The position numbers were made by a program, and so were the translations under genes. Below the pieces are notes generated by a model. It was not told where the DNA came from, made no database searches, and worked only from the letters and a program-made list of their open reading frames with translations. From UBA11051 sp964390495 (lineage in GTDB: Bacteria > Armatimonadota > Zipacnadia > Zipacnadales > UBA11051), in the NCBI GenBank assembly GCA_964390495.1, contig CAYMIN010000007.1, positions 107,469-171,468 on the forward strand: DNA of 64,000 bases, written 5' to 3'. Position 1 is the first letter of the stretch, and the number at the start of each line of letters is the position of its first letter. Below, one piece after another: positions 8,479 to 16,852 of this stretch.

Positions 8479-9501
8479 ATGGAGAAGTTGCGTGTCGCTC
8501 TCATCGGAGCCGGTGGCCGCGGCAACGCCCACGCCAACGCCATCGCCCAAGCCGCTAACATCGAGTTCGCCGCCATCTGCGACATTGACGCCGAGGCCGG
8601 CCGCGCCGCCGCTGAAAAATTCGACACCGAGTACCTACCCGATACCGCCGAGCTCTACGCCCGCGACGACATCACCGCCGTCGGCATCTGTGTCCAGACG
8701 CCCTCCCACCACCGTCTTGCTATGGAGGCGATTGCGGCGGGGCGGCATCTGCTCACCGAGAAGCCGATGGCCGCCTCGCTCGCCGAGGCCGAGGAGATGA
8801 AAGACGCCGTCGAGAAAAGCGGCCTGCGCGCGGCCCTATCCTACCAGCTCCGCTTAGGCCCGGTCTATGCCAAGATGAAGGAGCTGGCCGACCAGATCGA
8901 GCCGCTGCAGATCACCTTCGCCCGCCAGCGGGGCATGCTACTGCCCAAGTACCTCTCCCCCGCGCCCTTCGATGGCATCATGGACTTCATCAGCCATGAC
9001 ATTGACATGGTGCCCTTCCTGGCCGGGCGCAAGCCGACGGCAGTCTCGGCCGCCTTGCGCCGCAACACCTGGTCCGATACCGGCGCGATTGACGTGGTCG
9101 GCGCCCAGATCGAGTTCGGCGAGGGCGACGACCGCACCATCGGCTACCTCTCCTCTTCGATGGGCGGCAGCGGGGTCCCCGAGCGTCTCGACGTCATCGG
9201 CAGAAGCGGCCTGGCTTACACTGATGGCAATACCATACATTTCACCACCGAGCCCAATCCGCCGCTGCCGACTATGACTCGCGACATGTGGGCGCTGGCC
9301 TTCGAGGGCGCGGCCCGCGATTTAACCACTGCCCTGTACGAGCACTGGGCCGCGAGCATACTTGACCCGGAGTTACCTTTGGCTCCCGCGGCCAGCTACC
9401 AGGACGGCTATAACGCCATGCTGATAACTCTGGCGATCGTCGAGTCAGGCAAGACCGGCGAGAAGATCAACCTGGACGCCTTCGCCACCTCACTGATCTA
9501 G
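8479..9501 (+). CDS. Gfo/Idh/MocA family NAD(P)-dependent oxidoreductase
   Basis: 340 aa. ATG 8479 follows AGGGG at eight nt. The N-terminus is a Rossmann fold with the dinucleotide loop GAGGRGNAH at about residues 11-19. The EKPMA catalytic-lysine motif of the family is at about 94-98, followed by the usual helix and the C-terminal sugar-binding beta-sheet domain. Family members oxidise or reduce sugars and inositols; the substrate cannot be read here. The nearby lyxose isomerase-like gene at 11595 suggests sugar metabolism. It has no operon partner: the next gene starts 347 bp downstream. Confidence 0.9.
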   Translation: MEKLRVALIGAGGRGNAHANAIAQAANIEFAAICDIDAEAGRAAAEKFDTEYLPDTAELYARDDITAVGICVQTPSHHRLAMEAIAAGRHLLTEKPMAASLAEAEEMKDAVEKSGLRAALSYQLRLGPVYAKMKELADQIEPLQITFARQRGMLLPKYLSPAPFDGIMDFISHDIDMVPFLAGRKPTAVSAALRRNTWSDTGAIDVVGAQIEFGEGDDRTIGYLSSSMGGSGVPERLDVIGRSGLAYTDGNTIHFTTEPNPPLPTMTRDMWALAFEGAARDLTTALYEHWAASILDPELPLAPAASYQDGYNAMLITLAIVESGKTGEKINLDAFATSLI

Positions 9502-9848
9502 GACTTGCTTAGGGGGCTCGGCTGCGTCAGATGCCGGCGGTCGCAGTTTTTCCTCATGGGAGAATTCTTCTGCAGGAATCCGCGCGGTGGTGGCGAACTA
9601 TTTCTGCGGGGGCAGGACTCCGTCAATAACATGTAAGCGGCGGCTAGCTCCGCCGACTTACCGAACTGTAGCAGCGGCTCGACCGCTAAGCTACCTGGGA
9701 GCCTGCCCCCTCTCTATTCCCCTATACATTGCCACAAGTGGAAGGCAGCGGCCAGTTGCCCGCGCCTGCAGAGAGCTTGTCCGTCTCGCCTCGTCCGGTT
9801 GCTATCTACGGTGACGCCGCAGTGTCGCAGGATCGGGAGGATGGGCAG
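9502..9848. other. Intergenic region, nothing recognised
   Basis: There is no plausible ORF, hairpin terminator or promoter pair that I can defend. The frame of the next gene is open from TTG 9729, but the good ribosome site is at 9835-9840. Confidence 0.4.
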
Positions 9849-11489
9849 ATGCGTCGTCTGTTCGGCAAAGTCATCTACCTGCTCCCCAGTCGCCGCGAGG
9901 AGATCTATGGGGAAGTCACTGAGATCTCCACGCCGGCGCTCTCCTTCTACATCCTCACCGCCATCTCCGCCACCATCGCCGCCTATGGCCTGCTAGCCAA
10001 CAGCACCGCAGTGGTCATCGGGGCGATGCTGGTTGCCCCGCTGATGGGACCGATCTTCGGCATTGCTCTGGGCATCGCCATCGGCGACCGCCGGCTGCTG
10101 TGGAAGGCGGTGCTGTCCGAGGTCGTCGGCGTGCTGGTGGTGATCGGCCTGGCAGCGCTGATCGGCCTGGTGCCGCTGCGGTTCGCGATGGGCGCTGAGG
10201 TTTTGGCCCGCACCCAGCCGACCCTCTACGATATTGTTATCGCCCTGGCCGCCGGTCTTGCCGGGGCCTATGCCCTGGTCAATGAGAAGGTCAGCGCAGC
10301 TCTGCCCGGCGTAGCCACGGCGGTGGCGGTGGTGCCACCCTTGGCCACATGTGGGCTCTGCATCGCCTCCGCCAACTGGTCCTGGGCCCTGAACGCCTTC
10401 CTGCTCTTCGTCGCCAACTTCCTTGCTATCGAGCTCGCCGCCGCCTTCGTCTTCACCATCTTCGGTATGGTTGAGGTCAGGACCCATGAGGTGGTTGACT
10501 TCGGCGACTACTTACGCCGCTTCGCCGTCAGTCTGCTGGTATTGTGCGCCATCGGCGTGTTCATGACGCAAACGCTGCTGGGGCTGATCGCCGACCAACG
10601 TTTCTCCGCCGCCCTCGAGGCGACGCTTTCCCGACAGGTCCGCTCCATTGTCGGCGCCCGGCTATCCGCATTCGACTACCAGCGCCAGGGTCCGCGAATT
10701 AATGTGCTCGCCACCGTGCTGACGCCTCGCGAGTTCGAGCCGGCGCAAGTCGCCCAGGTCCAAAGTGCCCTGCGCCAGGCCGTTGACCCGCGTATCCATC
10801 TCGTAATCAGGTCGCTGCTGTCGCGCGACTATGACAGTCAAGGGCCGGTATTCATCGCCGAGGAGGAGGCCCAGCGCCGCGCCGAGGCCGCCGCTGAGAC
10901 CCGGCTTCTCTCCCAGGCAACCACCGCGCTCACCGAGCACCTCAAAACCATACTGGGCGCCCAGCTCACCGACATCAGGCTCAAGACCGACGGCGCCCAG
11001 GAGACCCTAACCGCTAACGTGCGCACCCCAACCGCAATCGAGCCGGCTCAAGTGGCCGAGGCCGAGCAGGCTCTCCGCCAGGCCACCGGCAAGCCCATGC
11101 GGCTCATCGTCCGCTCCATCCTCACCCGCGACGCCGATGCCACACGTTATCTATATGAGCCGGAGAAGCAGCAGCCGGCCCCGCTCACCGGCGAGGCCCT
11201 CAAGCTGCACCGGCGTCTCGAGGCAGCTCTAGAGCGCCAGCTCGGCCAGCAGATCCCCGGCGCAAGTCTCCTGGAGTTCCACTATGCCCAGCGCAACGGT
11301 CGCCTGCGATTGCTTGCCATCACCCGCACGCCTCGCACCTTCAAGCCCGCTCAGGTCCGCCAGATCCAGGCTAACCTCCGCTGGTATATCAACCCGCGCA
11401 TTGACCTATTCGTCCGCTCCCAGGTCGGCGCCGATGTCGCGGCGACCGGCTATCTGACCAGCTTCGACGATGCCGCCCTCGCCCAGTAG
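9849..11489 (+). CDS. DUF389-family multi-pass membrane protein with three C-terminal repeats
   Basis: About 546 aa. ATG 9849 is chosen because GGGAGG lies eight nt upstream; the frame extends back to TTG 9729. Residues about 40-265 carry the DUF389 core: a string of hydrophobic helices including STAVVIGAMLVAPLMGPIFG and a PGVATAVAVVPPLATCG helix. The C-terminal half has three related units of about 90-100 residues, each with an amphipathic helix, a variable strand, a T-P-x-x-F/I-x-P-A-Q-V segment and a helix ending in D/K-P-R/M-x-x-L-x-V-R-S. The physiological role of DUF389 proteins is not established. The repeated soluble tail is longer than in the minimal family. Confidence 0.85.
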   Translation: MRRLFGKVIYLLPSRREEIYGEVTEISTPALSFYILTAISATIAAYGLLANSTAVVIGAMLVAPLMGPIFGIALGIAIGDRRLLWKAVLSEVVGVLVVIGLAALIGLVPLRFAMGAEVLARTQPTLYDIVIALAAGLAGAYALVNEKVSAALPGVATAVAVVPPLATCGLCIASANWSWALNAFLLFVANFLAIELAAAFVFTIFGMVEVRTHEVVDFGDYLRRFAVSLLVLCAIGVFMTQTLLGLIADQRFSAALEATLSRQVRSIVGARLSAFDYQRQGPRINVLATVLTPREFEPAQVAQVQSALRQAVDPRIHLVIRSLLSRDYDSQGPVFIAEEEAQRRAEAAAETRLLSQATTALTEHLKTILGAQLTDIRLKTDGAQETLTANVRTPTAIEPAQVAEAEQALRQATGKPMRLIVRSILTRDADATRYLYEPEKQQPAPLTGEALKLHRRLEAALERQLGQQIPGASLLEFHYAQRNGRLRLLAITRTPRTFKPAQVRQIQANLRWYINPRIDLFVRSQVGADVAATGYLTSFDDAALAQ

Positions 11490-11507
11490 CGCCAACGTCC
11501 GGCCCGG

Positions 11508-11536
11508 TTGTGCTGGCCGGATTGTTGGATTATACT
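11508..11536 (+). promoter_or_regulatory. Sigma-70-like promoter for the lyxose isomerase-like gene
   Basis: TTGTGC (11508-11513), a 17-nt spacer and TATACT (11531-11536). The predicted start near 11543 gives a leader of about 50 nt before ATG 11595. Confidence 0.55.
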
Positions 11537-11594
11537 GGTCCCGGATGACCAGACACCTCACCGACTGTGCCGCACACCCACGGAGGCAATAGCG

Positions 11595-12284
11595 ATGAAA
11601 CGCTCGGAAATCAATGCCATCATTCAGGAAGTCAAGCAGTTTATAGAGGCCCAGAACTTCCATCTCCCCCCCTTCGCCTACTGGTCGCTCGACGACTGGC
11701 GCAGCAAGGGCGAGGAGTGCCGCGAGATTGTGGATGCCGGCCTCGGCTGGGACATCGTTGATTTCGGCTCCGGCAATTACCGCGAGAGCGGCCTGGCCCT
11801 GTTCACCATCCGCAACGGCGTCTGGGATGACGAGCGCTATCCCAAGACCTACTGCGAAAAGCTGCTGATCGTCGGCGAGGGCCAGGTCACCCCCGCCCAT
11901 CACCACATTCTCAAGACCGAGGACATCATCTGCCGCAGCGGTGGGAATCTGCTGATCGAGGTGCGCAACGCCTCTCCCCGGGGCGAGCTTCTCGATACGC
12001 CGGTCATCGTGAGCATTGACGGCGCGGTGCGCGAGTTCGCCGCCGGCGACATCGTCCGCCTCGAGCCCGGCGAGAGCATCACCTTGGAGCCTTACAACCA
12101 CCATCGCTTCTGGGGCGAGGAGGGCCGCGGCACCGCGCTGGTTGGCGAGGTTTCGACGGTGAATGACGATGTCGGCGACAACATCTTCATCCCCGAGGTC
12201 CCCCGCTTCACCGAGACCGACGAAGATGAGCCGCCCCTGCATCTATTGTGCAACGACTACGCCAAGTTCGGCATCCTGACCTGA
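11595..12284 (+). CDS. D-lyxose ketol-isomerase family (cupin) sugar isomerase
   Basis: 229 aa. ATG 11595 has GGAGG eight nt upstream; the frame runs back to 11508 but that part overlaps the promoter. This is a single-domain cupin with the metal-binding pattern TPAHHHILKTEDIICR (about residues 97-112) and a second His in YNHHRFWGEEG (about 165-175). Length and motifs fit the D-lyxose ketol-isomerase family, which interconverts D-lyxose/D-xylulose or D-mannose/D-fructose using Mn2+. The true sugar is not deducible. A hairpin at 12326 separates it from the dipeptidase gene. Confidence 0.85.
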   Translation: MKRSEINAIIQEVKQFIEAQNFHLPPFAYWSLDDWRSKGEECREIVDAGLGWDIVDFGSGNYRESGLALFTIRNGVWDDERYPKTYCEKLLIVGEGQVTPAHHHILKTEDIICRSGGNLLIEVRNASPRGELLDTPVIVSIDGAVREFAAGDIVRLEPGESITLEPYNHHRFWGEEGRGTALVGEVSTVNDDVGDNIFIPEVPRFTETDEDEPPLHLLCNDYAKFGILT

Positions 12285-12325
12285 GGCCACCACCTCCGCA
12301 AACTTTTTTGCCGGCATTCCTCGAC

Positions 12326-12347
12326 CGACAGGCTTCCCAGCCTGTCG
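12326..12347. terminator. 9-bp hairpin between isomerase and dipeptidase genes
   Basis: CGACAGGCT and AGCCTGTCG around a TCCC loop, then CGTCTCTTGC. It could end the upstream transcript, but the GACAGGC-type palindrome recurs at 48905 and near 8210, so it may simply be a REP-like element. Confidence 0.5.
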
Positions 12348-12463
12348 CGTCTCTTGCAACCCTAAGAAGGACATGCCCTCAACGACGGCGAAACTTCCAT
12401 CGCCTTATTGCCCTAAACACATGCGGCCGCTGCCGGGCCGCATCAGGAAAGGGAATTCGCATC

Positions 12464-13486
12464 ATGGAGATTTCACCAGAAGCCCAAGCCCTGCACGACA
12501 AGGCCATTCTCATTGACGGGCACAACGACTCGATCATCGAGCATTGGGCCCGCAAAGAATCGATGGACATGACACCCGATCTGCCCGATTACCAGGTGGA
12601 CTTGCGCCGCATGCGGGCCGGCGGACTGACCGCCATGAACTCGATGGTCGGCGGCGGGGACCTCTTTCAGTGCATCGAGCTGTGGGACGGCATGTACGAG
12701 CACATCGAGAACCACCCCGACGATTACCTCATCGTGGACACCGCCGATGACATCTACCGCGCCAAGCGCGAGGGCAAGATCGGCCTGATCGGACAGCTTG
12801 AGAGCTGCACCGCCCTCGGCCGCAGCCTGCGAGTGATGCGAGTAATGTACAAGCTCGGTGTGCGCGTGGCCAACCTCACCCACGGTGAGGCCGAGGCAGA
12901 CAGCCTCCACGGCACCAAAAGCCTGTTCGGCTTCTGCGAGCTTTCCGACCGCGAGCACGCCCGCAAAAACTTCGAGGGACTGACAGACTTCGGACGCGAG
13001 GCCATCCCCGAAATCAACCGCCTCGGCATGGTCGTGGACCTCGCCCATACCCAGGATGCCAGCTACTTCGAGGCCATCGAGCTCTCCGAAGCGCCGGTCA
13101 TGTTCTCACACGGCAACATCTTCGCCCTCTCCCCTCACTGGCGCAACCTCACCGATGACCAACTCAACGCTCTCGCCGATAATGGCGGCGTCATCGGTCT
13201 CGCCTTCCTGCCCGGCTTCATAGCCCAGGACCCGGAAAACCAGACCCTCGACCGCCTGGTGGACCACATCGAGTACGTGTGCGACTTTATCGGTGATGAT
13301 TATGTCGGCTTCGGAGCCGACTATGACGGCATGGGCAAGCGCGTTGCCATTCCGCCGTCCTACGCTGAGACGCCCCAGATCACTCAATTGATGCTCGACC
13401 GGGGCTTTTCCGAGGAGACCATTCTCAAGTTCTGGGGAGGCAACTTCCTGCGCGTCATCGGCGAGGCCCAGGCTGCCGCCAACTAA
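12464..13486 (+). CDS. Membrane dipeptidase-type metallopeptidase (M19)
   Basis: About 340 aa. ATG 12464 (MEISPEAQ...) has AGGAAAGGG upstream; the frame is open further upstream but without signal. M19 features in order: DGHNDS (H-x-D metal ligands, about residues 18-23), the bridging glutamate in LIGQLESC (about 105-112), the VVDLAHT and FSHGN histidines (about 190-225), and GFGADYDG near the C-terminus. Family enzymes are dizinc dipeptidases acting on dipeptides, often with D-residues. No signal peptide is seen, so it is probably cytoplasmic. Confidence 0.9.
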   Translation: MEISPEAQALHDKAILIDGHNDSIIEHWARKESMDMTPDLPDYQVDLRRMRAGGLTAMNSMVGGGDLFQCIELWDGMYEHIENHPDDYLIVDTADDIYRAKREGKIGLIGQLESCTALGRSLRVMRVMYKLGVRVANLTHGEAEADSLHGTKSLFGFCELSDREHARKNFEGLTDFGREAIPEINRLGMVVDLAHTQDASYFEAIELSEAPVMFSHGNIFALSPHWRNLTDDQLNALADNGGVIGLAFLPGFIAQDPENQTLDRLVDHIEYVCDFIGDDYVGFGADYDGMGKRVAIPPSYAETPQITQLMLDRGFSEETILKFWGGNFLRVIGEAQAAAN

Positions 13487-13722
13487 CTCTCGCCTGCTTC
13501 TTGGCTGCCAGCTTTGGGCCGCTCACACCTAGAAATCTCGTCAAGCCTTGTATGGCTTTCGATGGTAATACCTTAACGGGCACTTACTTTGACCTTTGCC
13601 ATCATTTTGCCATAGAGCCATGCCCATCTGTATAACCTTCGCGCCGTAAACTATGGTAAATATCTACGTGTCACGTGAAACCTTTTGTGGTATGCTGTTC
13701 CCGCCTCGGCATAACTCGCCTA

Positions 13723-14793
13723 TTACCCAAGATGTTTGACTGAGAGCCGCATTTCGTGTGCCAGCTCGCGCTCTAGCGCTTGCCGAATCGCCTCGATCTG
13801 CGACTTCACGTGCGGCAATATCGCTACCGGAACCAGCAATTCAGCCGCACTGTCTGAAGCTAGCCGCAATACCACCGCCGCGAGTACCGGTGACCACTTA
13901 TCCGTGCTTCGTAGCCGCGCCTGGACTGCTTGCCATATTTTCTCCACATTCTGTTCGACGCCACAGTCTTGCAGCAATCTGCGCCGTTCATCAGTAAACT
14001 GCTGCCTGATCTCCGCAGCTCGTTGGGCGGCGTCCTCCGCGCTCTTCACGGGATCCTTACCGCCGCGCCCGGGTGCCTCGCGACGCTCCGGCAGCATGTA
14101 ATTCTCCCGAAGCGCGGCCACCAACCACGCTGCTGGTGTCTCCTGCGGCTGCCATCCACTTTGCAGACGGTAGATCAGATAATCCAAAGCCTGCCTGATT
14201 TGGATGGTTTCTTTTTCTCTAATGAACTTGGCGGCTGTATTGTGGTGAACACCAATAGCCTTGAGGTCTCTGTAGAGGTCTTGTTCTTCGAGGTCATGAG
14301 AGACAACAACACTGGTGTTGTTGTGTTCTTCTGAATCTTGTATTACTGATTCTTGTGGGTTACCTCCGGTAACCGGGGGTGGTATAGTTGGGTCACTACG
14401 GTGGTTGCCCTGGGTAACCACCCCTTCCCCGTGCTTAAAGCGCAGCTTATAGACATTTACCTGACTGTCGCCCTTCTCACTCTGGTGATGCTCGATGGTG
14501 ATGATGCCTTTTTCGGCCAGACCCCTGACACCAGTGATGACGGCTTTGCGACTCATGCCGGTACCACGATCTAGGACGCGGCCGTCGCGGGCGACGATGC
14601 CCTTGGTCAATTGTTTGAGCGAGATTGCGTCAGCGCTCTTGCCGAATCCAAAGGTCCTGCGCACTATATATAGGAGGACGCGCAGCTCGGACTCTTTCAG
14701 CCGGGGAGCCAGCAGATCGAAAACGTCGTCCGGTACAATCGTGCCGTTGGGCCCGCTGAAACCCTCATAGTAAAAATCCTGATGCGACGGCAT
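13723..14793 (-). CDS. Plasmid/phage-type replication initiation protein
   Basis: 356 aa. ATG 14793; GGAGG lies 12 nt upstream. The N-terminal 120 residues form a winged-helix domain of the RepO/replisome-organiser kind (GTIVPDDVFDLLAPRLKESELRVLLYI, then KQLTKGI, GTGMSRKAVITGVRGLAEKGII). The middle is a low-complexity linker with a conserved-looking helix (HHNTAAKFIREKETIQIRQA). The C-terminal about 80 residues (IWQAVQARLRS...LLVPVAILPHV...IRQALERELAHEMRLSV) resemble the DnaA domain I helicase-loading fold. It stands alone on the minus strand with lower GC than its neighbours, suggesting an integrated plasmid or phage remnant. No integrase is visible. Confidence 0.7.
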   Translation of the reverse strand: MPSHQDFYYEGFSGPNGTIVPDDVFDLLAPRLKESELRVLLYIVRRTFGFGKSADAISLKQLTKGIVARDGRVLDRGTGMSRKAVITGVRGLAEKGIITIEHHQSEKGDSQVNVYKLRFKHGEGVVTQGNHRSDPTIPPPVTGGNPQESVIQDSEEHNNTSVVVSHDLEEQDLYRDLKAIGVHHNTAAKFIREKETIQIRQALDYLIYRLQSGWQPQETPAAWLVAALRENYMLPERREAPGRGGKDPVKSAEDAAQRAAEIRQQFTDERRRLLQDCGVEQNVEKIWQAVQARLRSTDKWSPVLAAVVLRLASDSAAELLVPVAILPHVKSQIEAIRQALERELAHEMRLSVKHLG

Positions 14794-15435
14794 AATCGTG
14801 GCCGTCCTCCGGCGGCAGGTTCGTTACACCGGCGTCTCTCCGTCTATCTGGCCCTGGCGCATATAAGCTTCCATACACTACGCAATATCCATACCCGGGC
14901 CTCAGAGGCTGCCGACGCGCGCGATATTTGATTTAATATTGAACACCCAACCGCGCAATTCCTCCTTTATAGCGAGATTCCTGCAAAATTTTTTCAAATG
15001 AGCAAATAAGCGGGAAATACCCCGTATGGGTATATTGCTCAAGCCCACCTCATTCACAAAAACGTTACAGCCCAATGATTGTTGGTCTAACTTACACACA
15101 TAGGCTCAAGATGCTCGGCGTTTCCTCAACAAAACCTCAAGTTAAGCCCAAGCGCAGCCCAAAAGCCCTCTCGCGGCCGATTTCACCACCAACAGAGTCC
15201 CCCTCAACCGCAGTTGCGCCGCTACCGGCCTGATTTTCCACAGAGCCCCAGAGGCCGCGCCGCCTGGGACTTCAGGCCCAGCCCGACCCTATCTTCTTCT
15301 CCCCTGCCGGCCCCTAGGCAGCAGTCCGCGAAAAGCCACGGGCTTGCTGGATTACTGCTCAAACAAAGCGGGGAACCCCTTCGTCAAGCAGGGCTCCCCG
15401 CATCGTGTGCACGAGCAAGCTTATTCGGCTTTGGC
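14794..15435. other. AT-rich intergenic region upstream of the replication gene
   Basis: It contains AT-rich runs at 14925-15005, an ATACCC-5-GGGTAT inverted repeat (15017-15033) and a terminator for the next minus-strand gene (15360-15402). No ORF has coding character. It may contain the control region of the replication gene. Confidence 0.4.
15360..15402 (-). terminator. Rho-independent terminator
   Basis: On the minus strand GCGGGGAGCCC pairs with GGGTTCCCCGC with one mismatch, followed directly by TTTGTTTG. It sits 34 nt after the stop of the gene at 15436-16044. Confidence 0.75.
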
Positions 15436-16044
15436 CTATTTGTCCTCCAGGCTGGCGAGTTTACGGGCCTCGGCCGGGACCTCGACGCCCTTGTCCTCAA
15501 GAAGGTAATTGATAGCGCCATAGACATCGGCACTCCTGTAGTGGTCGGTATCGGCTGCCCCAAGGAACTGGCGCAGGCCGGTGATATTGCCCGGTTGGGC
15601 TTTGCGGGTCATCTCGCCGTTGAAGTAGATGCCGGCATCACAGCCGATCTGCTTCTTGTCGGCTTCGGCCTGGATTTCCGGCTCCACCGTATCGCGGTAG
15701 TCTATACTCACCGCTTCACCATAGACCTCTTGGACCTCAGTCAGGAGTTTCGCGGTCATCTCCAGGCAGTCATTCGCGGAGTTGATATAGGCGACGATCT
15801 TGACGGGCGCCTGTGGCGGCCCCGAATCTGCCGGCATCTCAAAGACGCTTTTGGGGACACGGCCTTCGGCTTCCAGTCGCGCCTGCATTTCGGCCTGTTC
15901 GCGCGCCTGGACGGAAGCCTTACGCGCGCCCTCTTCTCGCTCCCACACCCCTCGCATGTACGTATTGAGCGCGTACACACCCAGGGCAAGAGCCACAACG
16001 ATCAGATAGACATAGCTCTTCTGCTTGCCGCGTTGCGCATCCAT
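15436..16044 (-). CDS. Membrane-anchored protein, possible thioredoxin-like fold
   Basis: About 202 aa. ATG 16044 (MDAQRGKQKS) with GAGGG five nt upstream is preferred to TTG 16056. One N-terminal membrane helix (about 10-28) is followed by a charged coiled-coil-like stretch (REEGARKASVQAREQAEMQ). A globular domain from about 80 begins APVKIVAYINSANDC and runs on LEMTAKLLTEVQEVYGEAVSIDY, a strand-helix-strand order like thioredoxin-like proteins. The CxxC is replaced by a single Cys (NDC), and a second Cys follows in IGCDAGIYF. It has its own terminator. I do not recognise the family; the fold is an inference. Confidence 0.55.
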   Translation of the reverse strand: MDAQRGKQKSYVYLIVVALALGVYALNTYMRGVWEREEGARKASVQAREQAEMQARLEAEGRVPKSVFEMPADSGPPQAPVKIVAYINSANDCLEMTAKLLTEVQEVYGEAVSIDYRDTVEPEIQAEADKKQIGCDAGIYFNGEMTRKAQPGNITGLRQFLGAADTDHYRSADVYGAINYLLEDKGVEVPAEARKLASLEDK

Positions 16045-16127
16045 GACTACCCTCAACTTTGGGGCTCATTCTGCACACGTTCGCGGGTGGCGGCGCTAGG
16101 AGGCTGTGCCAAGAGGGAGGATTCACA

Positions 16128-16850
16128 TCACTGAGTCAGAGTCACCTCAGGCATTTGGTCCCAGGTATGGCCCTGCAAGACTCTTCCGTTGCGCTTCTTA
16201 TTCGTCCCGCCCCATTGCTTAAAGAAAAAGGGAATGTCAGCGTCCAAGCATTGGTCTTTGATGTCAAGAACCCATTGTTCGTCCATCGGCCTTGCCCCCG
16301 GGCCCGATTCACCGCCAACAATAGCCCAGTCAATTCTGTGCAGAGCAATCTTGCCAACGGGGCCAATCAGTGGCTCAAACGACACGAACCTGGTAGCCGC
16401 GTCGGTGCGCCTTAGATCATCGATGCGGTAATTGTAGTCTTTGTTCTCAACACTTACACCCATCCACACATTGTCCGGCCAGTCAATTTCCGGGCCACAC
16501 TCCAACAATCGTTCAGAACGCTTGGTCAGAACTTGGAAGATGTGCCAAGATGCCTTTCGCATCACGTCGAATACTCGCTCGATGAACTCGAAAGGCACCT
16601 CTTCGTGAAACAGGTCACTCATTGAGTTGACGAAGACAACCAGTGGCTTTCTCCATGTCAGCGGCTTGTCCAGCATGTGTTCATGGAGTGTTACATCGAA
16701 CCCGTTCGCGTAGTTGAGCTGCCCCATCGCCTGCAATCGCAAAGCCAGGCGTTCTGCATAGCAGTTGGCACAACCAGGACTCACTTTGCTGCAACCAGTG
16801 ACCGGATTCCAGCTTGCTTCCGTCCATTCTATCTTCGATCGCGCAGCCAC
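16128..16850 (-). CDS. DUF5131 (phage Gp37/Gp68) three-Cys-motif protein
   Basis: 240 aa. It starts at GTG 16850, two nt after the TcmP stop, with GGTGAG eight nt upstream, so it is translated as part of the same operon. Near the N-terminus is IEWTEASWNPVTGCSKVSPG, followed by CANCYAE: three cysteines spaced C-x7-C-x2-C, the feature defining these proteins and reminiscent of radical SAM iron-sulfur binding. Later landmarks are FVNSMSDLFHEEVP, VLTKRSERL, WMGVSVEN, SFEPLIGP, WAIVGGESGPGARP and FFFKQWGG, typical of the family. Partnered with TcmP. The biochemical reaction is not known to me; nucleic-acid or nucleoside modification is a guess. Confidence 0.88.
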   Translation of the reverse strand: MAARSKIEWTEASWNPVTGCSKVSPGCANCYAERLALRLQAMGQLNYANGFDVTLHEHMLDKPLTWRKPLVVFVNSMSDLFHEEVPFEFIERVFDVMRKASWHIFQVLTKRSERLLECGPEIDWPDNVWMGVSVENKDYNYRIDDLRRTDAATRFVSFEPLIGPVGKIALHRIDWAIVGGESGPGARPMDEQWVLDIKDQCLDADIPFFFKQWGGTNKKRNGRVLQGHTWDQMPEVTLTQ

Positions 16851-16852
16851 GT

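Noticed and set aside
8027..8558. Short ORFs over the dif-like region
   Set aside because: They run through palindromes and have no ribosome site or homology by eye.
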